Positions 16,591-25,155 are shown, counted from the first letter of the stretch. The stretch: DNA of 29,029 nucleotides from Microcaldota archaeon (GCA_021835105.1 JAKBQS010000004.1:1-29029), one strand, 5' to 3'. The notes: generated by a model from the letters alone, not told the origin. Numbers and translations are program-made.

Positions 16591-17151
16591 ATGGCTCAGA
16601 AATCTGCTGAAAAATGGAAGAACAAGAAATGGTTCAATGTCTATTCCCCAAAGCTTTTTGGAGAGAATGTCATAGGCGAGATACCTGCCGACGATGAAAA
16701 GCTAGTAGGCGGAAGGATGATAAAGGTGAATTTGTCCTGGCTTACCAACAAGCCGGAGCACTCTTTCTTCGTGGTAGGCCTTAGGGTTACTAAGGCGAGC
16801 GGCAGCTCTGCAAACACGGAATTGGGGTTCCTTGAAGAGACCTACGGATACGTACATTCGCTTGTAAGGAGACATACCAGCGTTGTTTACATTACAAAGC
16901 AGCTTAAGGATAAGGAGGGAAAGGCATTCACGCTCAAAGCAATGATAGTTACAAGGAATAAGGTAGCCACTACAAAGAAAACAGCAATGAGAAAAGCTCT
17001 TGATGCTTTCTTTGCGGAGTACGCATCAAAAGTCACGCTTGAGGAATTCATAAAAGCAGCACTCGACAATAGCTTCCAGGCTGACGGGGTAAATGCGATA
17101 AAGAACATCGCGCAGATAAGCAAGTTTGAAGCGCGAAAGATAGTCGTATGA
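16591..17151 (+). CDS. rps3ae: 30S ribosomal protein eS1 (S3Ae)
   Basis: 186 residues. The N-terminus (W-K-N-K-K-W-F-N-V-Y-S-P-K-L-F) and the segments V-R-R-H-T-S-V-V and A-M-I-V-T-R-N-K are typical of archaeal S3Ae/eS1, a small-subunit protein near the mRNA exit. It is slightly short compared with other archaeal members (about 190-220), mainly at the C-terminus. It begins four bases after the rps15 stop. The alkaline-phosphatase-superfamily gene starts 48 bases downstream and may be read from the same promoter. Confidence 0.95.
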   Translation: MAQKSAEKWKNKKWFNVYSPKLFGENVIGEIPADDEKLVGGRMIKVNLSWLTNKPEHSFFVVGLRVTKASGSSANTELGFLEETYGYVHSLVRRHTSVVYITKQLKDKEGKAFTLKAMIVTRNKVATTKKTAMRKALDAFFAEYASKVTLEEFIKAALDNSFQADGVNAIKNIAQISKFEARKIVV

Positions 17152-17199
17152 CGCGCTCTCTTCGGAAGCTGCTGCAGATTGGTTTCCAAGGTTGGTTGA

Positions 17200-18498
17200 G
17201 TGATATACGAGAAGCCAGAGGATAAGATACTTAAGAGTAGATTCCTCGGCGATTTCATAAGGCCTGATTATGACGGCTACTGCCTTTCAAATGTAATGCC
17301 AACTGTTGCGCAGTCCCTAGGAAGCGGATACGAGCATAGGAAGCTTCCTAGCGACATAATTAGCAAGAGCGGAATTGGGGAGGAAACGGAGATTGTTCTT
17401 TTTTTCCTTGTGGACGGATTCGGTTATAGAAGCTGGAGAGAAGCAGGCAGTGAGCCTTTCGTGGATTCGGTGAATAGGAATGGCTTTGTATGCCCGCTTA
17501 CAAGCGTATTCCCTTCGACAACAGCAGCAGCGCTGACTACCGTAAGCACGGGCCTCCTCCCTTCCGAGCATCTTCTTGCCGAATGGAATATATACATGGA
17601 GAAGGCAGACTCTATAATAGAGACCCTGCCTTTCAGGAAACTTGGCGCCGAACAGCCTGATGAGCTTGCCGGAAAGATAAGTGGATCGCAACTCTTCAAG
17701 GGGAAACCATTCTCAAAGCTATTCGCTGAAGAAGGAATAGAAAGCCATGCGCTGCTCAAGGCCGCAGTCTGCAAAAGCGTATATTCTAAGAGACTCTTTG
17801 AAGGGGCAGATATAATGCCACACTCATCACTCGGAGAGATGCTTGCCAATATAGAGGACGGCATACGCAAGGCCAGCGGAAAATCATACTTTTACATATA
17901 TTGGTCAGGCATAGACGATGCAGAGCACAAGTACGGGCCTTCGTCAATCCAGGCGAAAAACGAGGTAGCGCTTTTCTCTTTTGCAATGAAGAGACTTGTG
18001 GAGCGGACAGAGGCTAGGTACGCGCGCAGGACAAGGATAGTCATAACAGCGGACCACGGCCAGATAGATGTTGACCCATCTAGAGTAATATACCTCAATG
18101 GCAAGAAGAGGCTTGAGAGCGCTTTCAGGCTGAAGAAGGATGGAACGAGGCTTTCCCCGGCAGGAAGCCCGCGCGATATGTTTCTTTACATAAAGGAGGA
18201 CATGAAGGAAAAAACAATAGATAATCTTAAATCAGAGTTAGGGAAGGATGCTGAATTCGTTGACATGGATTATGCCATAGGCGAAGGGCTTTTTGGAGGC
18301 AGGGATCCTGAGACAGAGTTTAGAACTAGGGTTGGCGATGTTCTGGCGCTGCCACGGAAGAATAATATGGTTTGGTATATGCATAAGGAGAATGGCATGC
18401 GGAAGGTTTCCTTCAGGGGCCATCATGGTGGCATGTCGAAGGAGGAGATGCTGATTCCCCTTGCAGTTGCAAATATGGAGGACCTTAAGAGTGGCTGA
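17200..18498 (+). CDS. Alkaline-phosphatase-superfamily phosphodiesterase / nucleotide pyrophosphatase
   Basis: 432 residues, PF01663-like. The two-metal centre and nucleophile are visible: F-F-L-V-D-G-F-G at 68-75 (D72), F-P-S-T-T-A-A-A at 104-111 with the nucleophilic threonine, I-D-D-A-E-H at 228-233, T-A-D-H-G at 273-277 and G-H-H-G-G at 407-411. No signal peptide or membrane helix is present, so it should act in the cytosol. Family members cleave phosphodiester or pyrophosphate bonds in nucleotides and related compounds; the substrate here is unknown. GTG start at 17200, preceded by ggttga. Its end overlaps the convergent DUF488 gene by 14 bp. Confidence 0.85.
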   Translation: MIYEKPEDKILKSRFLGDFIRPDYDGYCLSNVMPTVAQSLGSGYEHRKLPSDIISKSGIGEETEIVLFFLVDGFGYRSWREAGSEPFVDSVNRNGFVCPLTSVFPSTTAAALTTVSTGLLPSEHLLAEWNIYMEKADSIIETLPFRKLGAEQPDELAGKISGSQLFKGKPFSKLFAEEGIESHALLKAAVCKSVYSKRLFEGADIMPHSSLGEMLANIEDGIRKASGKSYFYIYWSGIDDAEHKYGPSSIQAKNEVALFSFAMKRLVERTEARYARRTRIVITADHGQIDVDPSRVIYLNGKKRLESAFRLKKDGTRLSPAGSPRDMFLYIKEDMKEKTIDNLKSELGKDAEFVDMDYAIGEGLFGGRDPETEFRTRVGDVLALPRKNNMVWYMHKENGMRKVSFRGHHGGMSKEEMLIPLAVANMEDLKSG

Positions 18499-18841
18499 GC
18501 GCTTTTTGTATCTCTTCCTGCAGGACCTCGGCGTTGTTGTGCTTCTCATCCTTAGACGAATATATAAGGGTTATGTCACCCTCTCTTGCCATCTTAACCA
18601 GTTCGTCGAATGCCTTGTTGTCCTTGAGCTCTTTTCTGTACCGCTCCTTGAATTCTTCCCACTTTTCAGGATCGTGGGAGAACCATTCTCTAAGTTCTGT
18701 GCTCGGAGCTACATCCTTAAGCCAGACATCTATATTTGATGTGCTGCGCTTTACGCCCCTAGGCCACAGCCTATCGACAAGGACCCTCTTGCCTTCGGTT
18801 ATTTCCGCCTTGTCGTATATCCGCTTTATACCAAGAAGCAT
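18485..18841 (-). CDS. DUF488 (YeaO-type) family protein
   Basis: 118 residues, typical for the family. The diagnostic segment is V-D-R-L-W-P-R-G-V-K-R, followed by W-L-K-D-V-A-P-S and L-R-E-W-F-S-H-D-P-E-K-W. These proteins are widespread and small; their function is not established, and older annotations as uroporphyrin-III methyltransferase are not supported by sequence. An A/T block (tttataatt near 18870-18878) lies about 33 bases upstream on the minus strand, and no Shine-Dalgarno is visible, so the message may be leaderless. It overlaps the convergent phosphodiesterase gene. Confidence 0.88.
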   Translation of the reverse strand: MLLGIKRIYDKAEITEGKRVLVDRLWPRGVKRSTSNIDVWLKDVAPSTELREWFSHDPEKWEEFKERYRKELKDNKAFDELVKMAREGDITLIYSSKDEKHNNAEVLQEEIQKALSHS

Positions 18842-18956
18842 TTCTATCTTATATGGTATCAGAACAAAAAATTATAAACATATAAGAAACCCAGTTTTCC
18901 GCATTTTTCGCTTATCTACAGCGCCATGCATAAAAATAATATAGGTTGCCTGAGTA

Positions 18957-20222
18957 ATGATTTTGATGCCTGTCAAAAAAAGCGAGCCAAATTTCAAGAA
19001 CAAAGATGAGCGGCTGCTGATATTGGGAGTGGATATAGACAACGATTTATATAGGAAGACAGGTATAAGCGGGCCCTTGTTGGGAAGGGTGCAGAACCTC
19101 AGCGCAGCTTCGCAGTTCGCGCTTGCCGATCCTCAGGATACTGACGGAAATGCGATGTTTTATTCAGTCAAACTCTACGATTCGCTTAAGGAGAAGGACT
19201 ACGAAGTGGAGATCGCAACAATAACCGGAAGCGAGAGGGAGGGATATGATGCAGACAAGGAGATAGCCAGGCAGCTTGATATAGTTCTTGGACAGTACAA
19301 GGCCGATGCATGCATATTCGTAACCGACGGCGCAAGTGATGACAGGGTTCTCCCCATAGTAGAATCCCGGATAAAGATAAACGGCGTGCGCGTGGTAAAG
19401 GTAAAGCAGGCGGAGAATATAGAAAATGCTTATTTCACAATACTTGAGAAGCTGAAGGAACCGCATTACGCGAAGATAGTCTTCGGGCTCCCGGGAATAT
19501 TGTTTCTGTTGGTGGCCCTGAGCTTCTTACTTGGCGCCGGATGGATTCCTCCGGTAATAATAATAGGCGCATATCTTATGGTAAAGGGCTTCGGATTTGA
19601 GGATATGCTGATAAATTCCTTTAGGGGATTCGGTTTCAGCGCGGAACGAAGCAGCTTCGTGTTTTACTTGGGATCCCTGCTTTTTCTCGTCTCTGCAATC
19701 TTCGTCGGAGTTGGAAGCTATGCTCAGGAGCTAAAGATAACTGCAGACAGTTTCCTGGCCATCTCCTACGGGATAGAGGGATTCATGCTCATAGTCCCGA
19801 TAATACTCTCTCTATATATAGTAGGCAGGTTTATCGACATGCGCAGGACCAAATACTATTTCAAGAGCCTCAAGTATGGTTCTTACATGGGCGCTGCGGC
19901 AGTATTCTGGATACTTACGTACTCTTTCATAGCTTGGATAATAGGGCAGATATACTTCAGTCAGCTTGTGGATTACATTGTAATAGGTGTCATAATAGAA
20001 GCGGCGATAGCCTCATCCCTAAACCTCATAAAGAGAAGGGAACTTAGAAAGAGGAGGTTTAAGGACAAGGAAGTGATAAATGAGCTTGGCGCCCTAATAG
20101 GGAAGGTCGCAAGTGTCGATGTGAAGAATGGCAGGCTTGTGATAAATACAAGCTTCGGAAATCCCATAGTATACGGGATAGACCGCATAGTAGACGTATC
20201 TGACAAGGTAATAATACGGTAA
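18957..20222 (+). CDS. DUF373 family archaeal membrane protein
   Basis: 421 residues. The N-terminal soluble part (about 15-170) has the DUF373 features: L-L-I-L-G-V-D-I-D-N-D-L, then G-P-L-L-G-R near 40, A-D-P-Q-D-T-D-G-N-A near 60 and F-V-T-D-G-A-S-D-D near 122. Several transmembrane helices follow (roughly 178-375), with a cytosolic C-terminal end. The family is almost confined to archaea and has no assigned function; the N-terminal part looks like a Rossmann-type or DHH-like domain, which is only an impression. A TATA-like cataaaaata (18929-18938) is about 22-30 bases upstream, so the mRNA may be leaderless, or translation may begin at the ATG three codons in (18966). First gene of a three-gene run with the glycosidase and AglB. 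Confidence 0.85.
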   Translation: MILMPVKKSEPNFKNKDERLLILGVDIDNDLYRKTGISGPLLGRVQNLSAASQFALADPQDTDGNAMFYSVKLYDSLKEKDYEVEIATITGSEREGYDADKEIARQLDIVLGQYKADACIFVTDGASDDRVLPIVESRIKINGVRVVKVKQAENIENAYFTILEKLKEPHYAKIVFGLPGILFLLVALSFLLGAGWIPPVIIIGAYLMVKGFGFEDMLINSFRGFGFSAERSSFVFYLGSLLFLVSAIFVGVGSYAQELKITADSFLAISYGIEGFMLIVPIILSLYIVGRFIDMRRTKYYFKSLKYGSYMGAAAVFWILTYSFIAWIIGQIYFSQLVDYIVIGVIIEAAIASSLNLIKRRELRKRRFKDKEVINELGALIGKVASVDVKNGRLVINTSFGNPIVYGIDRIVDVSDKVIIR

Positions 20223-20226
20223 TTTT

Positions 20227-21450
20227 ATGCAGGCAAACACAGCTTTGAGGAAGCATCCATTTAAAGCAGAAAGCGTTGATTCCGCAGTTTCCAAGCTTGC
20301 CTCTGGAAATGGCTATCTTGGGGCCGGGTATCCAAAATTCATGGAGCTATTCGGCAGGGACTCCATAATATCTGGAATGCAGCTACTTGGCTACGACAGC
20401 GGCATACTGAAGCACTCCCTGGAAGCGCTGGCAAAGCTCCAGGGCACCAAAGTAGACGCTAAGAATGGCGAAGAACCAGGCAAGATATTGCATGAATTCT
20501 TCCCAGGCGGCTCTTCGGTTGAGGCATACAAAAAGGGCATACGCTGGCTCCATGGCGGCAAGCCTGCATACTTCTCTGTGGACAGCACACCATTGTTCAT
20601 AATAGGTGCAGGTGCATATCTGGATAAGACAGGCGATCTTGAGTTCATAAGGTCAATATATGGCAACATAGAGCGCGCCGTTGGATGGATGGCTGATTAT
20701 GGGCTTCATGATGGATTCCTTAGGTACAGCAGATTAAATCCAAATGAAGGCTTACCATCCCAAAGCTGGAAGGACGGAATAGGCAATATGCTTGAAGACC
20801 TTGAAGGAAGGATTGCTGTTGTAGAGGTGCAGGGTTATGCGTATATGGCATTTAGGTATTTTGGCGCTATCCGCAGCGCGCTGGGGATTGATAGGGCAAG
20901 GCAAGAATATGACACCGAGACAATGGCGGCGGAGATAAAATCAAACATCAGTAGATTCTGGTCGGATAAGAGGGGTTATTATGGTATCGCACTCGATGGC
21001 TCTGACAGGCTTGTAGAAACGGTTACCAGCAATCCAGGGCAACTTCTGTTTACTGGCATATTAGACAGGGGAAGCGCCATGGCTGTCGCAAGAAGGCTCC
21101 TGAAAAAGGATATGTTTACATCATACGGGATAAGAACCGAATCCTCTTTCTCTGATACCTTCAACCCTTACAAGTACCAAAACGGATCCGTATGGCCGCA
21201 TGATAACTGGATAATTGCTCAAGGACTCAGGAGAATTGGGCTTGATTTAGAATATGAGCGGATAAAAAGAACCACCCTTAAGGCTTATAGGGAGATAGGC
21301 ACTTTCCCTGAGTATTATGGCGTGGATGCTAATGGGAGGCTTATAGGAATGGAGCGTATGGAGACCAGAGCATGCGACCCGCAGGCATGGACGGTAGGTG
21401 CAATATACAGTTTCCAGACTGATGCGTTTATAAACTTAATCAGAGCTTAG
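20227..21450 (+). CDS. Glycogen-debranching-type alpha-glucosidase, (alpha/alpha)6 barrel
   Basis: 407 residues without signal peptide. The fold and motifs match the amylo-alpha-1,6-glucosidase/GH133-like and related glucosyl hydrolases: L-F-G-R-D-S at 41-46, Y-F-S-V-D-S-T-P-L-F at 115-124, S-W-K-D-G at 180-184, V-E-V-Q-G-Y-A-Y at 199-206, S-V-W-P-H-D-N at 321-327 and A-C-D-P-Q-A-W at 382-388. The N-terminal beta-domain of full debranching enzymes is missing. It probably trims alpha-linked glucose or a related small glycoside in the cytosol; the exact substrate is open. It begins four bases after DUF373 and ends 32-41 bases before aglB, so the three are probably co-expressed. That context raises the option of acting on a glycosylation precursor rather than storage glycogen. 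Confidence 0.8.
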   Translation: MQANTALRKHPFKAESVDSAVSKLASGNGYLGAGYPKFMELFGRDSIISGMQLLGYDSGILKHSLEALAKLQGTKVDAKNGEEPGKILHEFFPGGSSVEAYKKGIRWLHGGKPAYFSVDSTPLFIIGAGAYLDKTGDLEFIRSIYGNIERAVGWMADYGLHDGFLRYSRLNPNEGLPSQSWKDGIGNMLEDLEGRIAVVEVQGYAYMAFRYFGAIRSALGIDRARQEYDTETMAAEIKSNISRFWSDKRGYYGIALDGSDRLVETVTSNPGQLLFTGILDRGSAMAVARRLLKKDMFTSYGIRTESSFSDTFNPYKYQNGSVWPHDNWIIAQGLRRIGLDLEYERIKRTTLKAYREIGTFPEYYGVDANGRLIGMERMETRACDPQAWTVGAIYSFQTDAFINLIRA

Positions 21451-21491
21451 AGTACCATCAGGTGTCTGCTTAACTGTCTACTGTGTTTCTG

Positions 21492-24236
21492 ATGGAAAAA
21501 GAATTATCCAACAATAATGATGCCGCAGGCGGCAAGAGGAACTTACCTTCCATTAATACTAAAAACCTACTTTTTTACATAGGAGTAATCGCAATACTTG
21601 GGGTTACAGTCTACCTTAGAGTAGGCATGTATCATCTTACAGGTTTCTTTGAGCCGGATGGATTTTACCATTATTCAATAATAAGGCAGGCAGTAGCGAA
21701 TAATTTTCAGATACCGAAGTATTCCGCCCTGTCTGGATGGCCAGCGCACACTCCGGTAATAGAACCAAATGGCCTTTATGAAGTAACCTTGATCCCGTAT
21801 ATGTTGCTGCGCTATTTCGGCATTAATTATTATACAATAATGAGGCTTATACCGGTATTATTTGGTATTTTTGATGTATTGGGAGCATATCTGCTATCTA
21901 GGTATCTAAGCAAGGACAGGTTTTTTGGCCTCTTGGTAATGGCATTCGTTGCGCTTAGTTCAGGCGATGCGGCTAGGACAAACGCACTTGTTTACAGGGG
22001 TGACGGATTCATCACGATATTCCTGATAATGTCACTGGTATTTGCCCTGCAGATTTTTAGGGAAGAAAAACAAAAAAGGAAACTGTTTTTTGCGGTAATG
22101 TCAGGTATCTTTTTGAGCATCTGCAATTATGTGTGGAATGGCGCACCGTTCGCCACAGCGGTCTACTACCTTGCAATGCTCCTGATAATGCTTTTGGGAT
22201 TCGTATATGACAGCAAAAAGCTCAGATCAAGCGTAGTATACATGGCACTTGCCCTTGCAGTATGGTGGCTCCTCGTGAGACTGTACGAAGCGCTTGGATT
22301 TATAATAGTCCAGCCGCTTACTGGAATCTATTTTGTAGCCATACTGATTGTTACCGTTGCTGCGTGGTTAGGTCTTGATTACGGAGAACGGCGAGACATC
22401 TTCAAGAAGCTTGCCACTGAAGGTCTTTATACTTCCAAAGCCAAACTCATATATGCAATTGTAATAGCCGCAGTTTTTATAATAGTGCTTGATGTCTTTG
22501 CCCATCCGTTCCTCTGTTCTGTGTTCGTAGACAATGGGGCAATAATAAACAATAAGTTCAGTGCGACGATACAGGAACTCCAGCCCCCAAGCTTCAGCTT
22601 CCTGTTTGACAGTTTTGGAATAAACTTATTTGCAAATCCTACATCAATTTTCATGGCCTTTGCTGCCATACTGAATCTTAATTCTCCTTCGTGCAGCGTA
22701 TCCACAGTATACTTTTTCATAGACTTCATAATACTCCTTGTGACAATGCTACCTTTCTTCTTTATGCAGATTTACGACTCTGGGAAAGGCATTATGTCAG
22801 GCATACCAAGGATAAGGTTTGAGGCAGGTGAAGCTTTTGCGGCCTTTGCCGCGTACTTTATCGTAACTGCTTATCTGCAGATACATGCAATAAGATTCAA
22901 TTCCCTTGTCGCAGTCCCAATAGCGATATTCTCCGCTTATGCCATTTATTGGCTGATAGTTAATTCTGTCCGTAGAGGCAGGCTTTACACGCTTTCGGAT
23001 GGGCTTATTTCGGTATTTGCTAGCTTGGGAATAGGAATAGAGCTTTACAATTTTGCAGGCATAGGAGTTTCTCTATCTCTGGTTCTCGCTGCAACCTTTA
23101 CTGTGGTCGCCCTATTCCTGTTCTCTCCTTACGGACCGTTTAAGGATAATGTAAGCAAAGAAAAAAAGATTCTTTGGGCAATTCTGCTTACCGCATTTTC
23201 AATTGCTTTCTTAGCGTTTCAGTTTAATGCGCTACAGATAACCCTGGGATTGGTTTATGCGATAATACCTCTTGGTATCGCCCTTGCAATAAGCATTTAT
23301 GCTTATCTTTTCTTGAGCAGCGCCAATAGCAAATACCTTTTTATGGTTGTGCTGATAATATTCGTGCTCGGCTATTTTGACATAGCGTACTCTTCAGATG
23401 TGACGCAGGCTGATTTTATAAATCCCACTTTCCTTAGTGCATTGAACTGGATACGCACAAACACCCCTACAAATAGCACATTCCTGACGCTCTGGCCGGA
23501 TGGAAGCGTGATAGAGGGATGGGCGCAGAGGATAAGCGTTACGGATAGCGTTGGTTCGCAGAATGCCTCAAAAGCAGATCCTTTTGCTGCCTGGCTGCTT
23601 AACGCAAGCCCAGATCCGCAGTTCTTAACGAGCAGCATAAATGGCAGGCCAGACTACTTCCTCATACGATATGCGTGGCTTAGCGAATTGAGCGGGATAT
23701 ACACTGAGGCCAATATAAGCCTGAATGAAAGCTATTATGGGTATATACAATTCAACAACTTCAGCCCTTCGATTAGCGGCAACAGCATAGACTATGTCTT
23801 TGGAAGTAACAGCGGATACAAGGTACTTGTCAGGGTGACGAATCAGAGCGAGGTAGGTGCGTATGTGATTGAGCCTACCAAGTCGGGGCAGACAGTCCTC
23901 TCGCCTTTTTCTTATGTTGCGTTCTATAATCAGTACAATGGAAACTACAGCATTCTGAAACAGACGCTTAACAACACCAACGGGGATTTGTTTATGATAA
24001 CCTATTCCAGCGTTCCGAACCCAAGCAGTCCGCCGGAAATTAAACCCCCTTTCAGCAACATGACAGGAGCGCTTATGCTAGGCACCGCGCTTGCGCAGAG
24101 CAACTTTATAAGACTGCTTTACTTCTGCAATAACAATGTATGCGAATGGAATACAAACGGAACCGTGGCCAGAATGGAGCAGGTATACTCCAACTCCGAT
24201 ACAAAGGTATTCAGGATATTATACAACAGCAGCTAA
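21492..24236 (+). CDS. aglB: Oligosaccharyltransferase STT3/AglB
   Basis: 914 residues from ATG 21492 (an in-frame GTG lies three codons upstream at 21483). About 13 membrane helices are followed by an extracellular C-terminal domain from about residue 640. The first-loop catalytic motif is F-F-E-P-D-G-F-Y-H-Y (EPDG near residue 57 counted from the GTG), and R-G-D-G-F lies in the second acidic-motif region. The hallmark WWDYG is replaced by L-W-P-D-G at 670-674 (GTG count). AglB moves a lipid-linked oligosaccharide onto Asn of N-X-S/T at the outer membrane face. Other glycan genes and a sequon-rich protein lie in the window. The C-terminal domain itself carries several sequons. Confidence 0.92.
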   Translation: MEKELSNNNDAAGGKRNLPSINTKNLLFYIGVIAILGVTVYLRVGMYHLTGFFEPDGFYHYSIIRQAVANNFQIPKYSALSGWPAHTPVIEPNGLYEVTLIPYMLLRYFGINYYTIMRLIPVLFGIFDVLGAYLLSRYLSKDRFFGLLVMAFVALSSGDAARTNALVYRGDGFITIFLIMSLVFALQIFREEKQKRKLFFAVMSGIFLSICNYVWNGAPFATAVYYLAMLLIMLLGFVYDSKKLRSSVVYMALALAVWWLLVRLYEALGFIIVQPLTGIYFVAILIVTVAAWLGLDYGERRDIFKKLATEGLYTSKAKLIYAIVIAAVFIIVLDVFAHPFLCSVFVDNGAIINNKFSATIQELQPPSFSFLFDSFGINLFANPTSIFMAFAAILNLNSPSCSVSTVYFFIDFIILLVTMLPFFFMQIYDSGKGIMSGIPRIRFEAGEAFAAFAAYFIVTAYLQIHAIRFNSLVAVPIAIFSAYAIYWLIVNSVRRGRLYTLSDGLISVFASLGIGIELYNFAGIGVSLSLVLAATFTVVALFLFSPYGPFKDNVSKEKKILWAILLTAFSIAFLAFQFNALQITLGLVYAIIPLGIALAISIYAYLFLSSANSKYLFMVVLIIFVLGYFDIAYSSDVTQADFINPTFLSALNWIRTNTPTNSTFLTLWPDGSVIEGWAQRISVTDSVGSQNASKADPFAAWLLNASPDPQFLTSSINGRPDYFLIRYAWLSELSGIYTEANISLNESYYGYIQFNNFSPSISGNSIDYVFGSNSGYKVLVRVTNQSEVGAYVIEPTKSGQTVLSPFSYVAFYNQYNGNYSILKQTLNNTNGDLFMITYSSVPNPSSPPEIKPPFSNMTGALMLGTALAQSNFIRLLYFCNNNVCEWNTNGTVARMEQVYSNSDTKVFRILYNSS

Positions 24237-24287
24237 TCTCTTTTACAAGTTTTAGGACACGCCAGAAACAGCAGCTCTTTATCTTAG

Positions 24288-24322
24288 AAAAAAGGCGGTC
24301 CACCACTTTCCAGGAGGACCGC
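24288..24322 (-). terminator. Hairpin plus T-run terminator of the small membrane protein gene
   Basis: A perfect 7-bp stem (gcggtcc at 24295-24301 with ggaccgc at 24316-24322, 14-base loop) is followed on the minus strand by C and six T (24293-24288). It begins 18 bases after the stop of the minus-strand gene. On the plus strand no T-run follows, so it is oriented for the minus strand, although it also lies just beyond the aglB stop. Confidence 0.6.
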
Positions 24323-24340
24323 ACGATACAATACGGTTTG

Positions 24341-24742
24341 TTATTCTGTCCTTTCTTCGGATAACACACCTACAAAGGCAAGGACAAAGCCTATTATCGC
24401 ACCCAAGAAGAGCGATGAGTTGAATGTCAGTGCGACAAGGGAAAATCCACCTACAAGCGAGAAGACGTATGTTTTCTTAGGATGTGTATTGTTGAACTCG
24501 CCGGCATTTGCAAAGCTCAGAAAGAATAGAGCTATCGCGCTCACTATTGCCCCGGCATACAGGACAGGCAACCACAAAGCACCAGCTCCGTTCCACTGTG
24601 TATTTGCATACGAACCTGCACTGGCTGCAAATCCAGTAACAGCGAATGCAAGTACCATGTATATTATGCTTCCCAGAAGCTCCATGTAGAAAGCCCTTGG
24701 GCTAGCAGCCGAAATTTTTCGCGTATTTTTCACACCTACCAT
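24341..24742 (-). CDS. Small four-helix membrane protein of unknown function
   Basis: 133 residues, not recognised. A short basic N-terminus (K-N-T-R-K) precedes four predicted transmembrane helices at about 20-40, 56-77, 91-107 and 110-127, and the C-terminus is acidic (S-E-E-R-T-E). The loop after helix 1 contains polar residues including W-N-G. The frame is open to an ATG at 24805, but ggtgg at 24751-24747 directly precedes the ATG at 24742, and a TATA-like tattttaaat at 24777-24786 predicts transcription starting around 24756. The shorter start is therefore chosen. It is transcribed alone, convergent with aglB and ended by a hairpin/T-run. Confidence 0.75.
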   Translation of the reverse strand: MVGVKNTRKISAASPRAFYMELLGSIIYMVLAFAVTGFAASAGSYANTQWNGAGALWLPVLYAGAIVSAIALFFLSFANAGEFNNTHPKKTYVFSLVGGFSLVALTFNSSLFLGAIIGFVLAFVGVLSEERTE

Positions 24743-24751
24743 TTTTCCACC

Positions 24752-24786
24752 GATATTTAATACTTGCCTAAAAAGTATTTTAAATG
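24752..24786 (-). promoter_or_regulatory. Promoter of the small membrane protein gene
   Basis: Minus-strand TATA candidate atttaaaata at 24777-24786 with a second A/T block, tattaaatat, at 24754-24763. The first gives a start about 13 bases before the ATG, with the ggtgg Shine-Dalgarno inside that short leader. Confidence 0.5.
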
Positions 24787-24796
24787 CAGTGCAACC

Positions 24797-24833
24797 TGCC
24801 ACCATATTCGCTAATTAACGAATATAGCTGGCA
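24797..24833. repeat. Interrupted inverted repeat upstream of the small membrane protein gene
   Basis: Two nested arms: tgcca (24797-24801) pairs with tggca (24829-24833), and atattcg (24804-24810) pairs with cgaatat (24819-24825), around an A/T centre containing taatta. The 37-bp element sits just upstream of the minus-strand TATA box and could be an activator or repressor site. Function inferred only from position and symmetry. Confidence 0.45.
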
Positions 24834-24971
24834 GAGTCGGCTGCTGCATCCATACAGTTGCAGAAAACCTTATCGTGAGCTTTTTTTCTCTTTCTGCTTT
24901 TCGCTGTGCATGTAGCTGCATGGCATGGTTGGTTGTCCATGCTTAAAAATATTAGGTTGCATACATTACTG

Positions 24972-25102
24972 TCTTGGCCTGCGGTAGGCAGATGATAGGG
25001 TCAGGACACGATGACCCATGATTATAGGTCGATGTGATGATGCCTGCCGCAATTGTTAGTTGAAACTGTAGCAGCGCAGGTCTGCCGCATTTTTGCGACC
25101 TT
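24972..25102 (+). ncRNA. Candidate structured RNA of unknown family
   Basis: A TATA-like cttaaaaata at 24942-24951 predicts a transcript starting near 24972. The first element is a long stem, tgcggtaggca (24980-24990) with tgcctgccgca (25041-25051), 11 pairs including one G-U, closed inside by facing GA dinucleotides as in a kink-turn. Within it a second stem gggtca/tgaccc (24998-25003 and 25012-25017) holds an 8-base loop. A hairpin aggt...cgca-tttt-tgcg-acct (25078-25101) followed by ttatattt could end the RNA. No protein frame fits. It may be a free RNA or a leader of the RHH gene. No known family was recognised. Confidence 0.35.
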
Positions 25103-25155
25103 ATATTTACCTATTGATCGGGTTTTGTGTAGTAAATGGATAAAAATCGTCACTT

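Noticed and set aside
24743..24805. Longer start for the small membrane protein
   Set aside because: It would include the TATA region, while ggtgg and ATG at 24742 form a good start.
24985..25050. C/D box or H/ACA guide RNA
   Set aside because: RTGATGA-like boxes are present (gatgata, gtgatga) but no CTGA box D pair, and the loop geometry does not match an H/ACA pocket.
24829..25110. tRNA, SRP RNA or RNase P RNA in the gene-poor stretch
   Set aside because: No GGTTCRA T-arm, no SRP domain IV core and no gaggaaagtcc-like RNase P motif were found.
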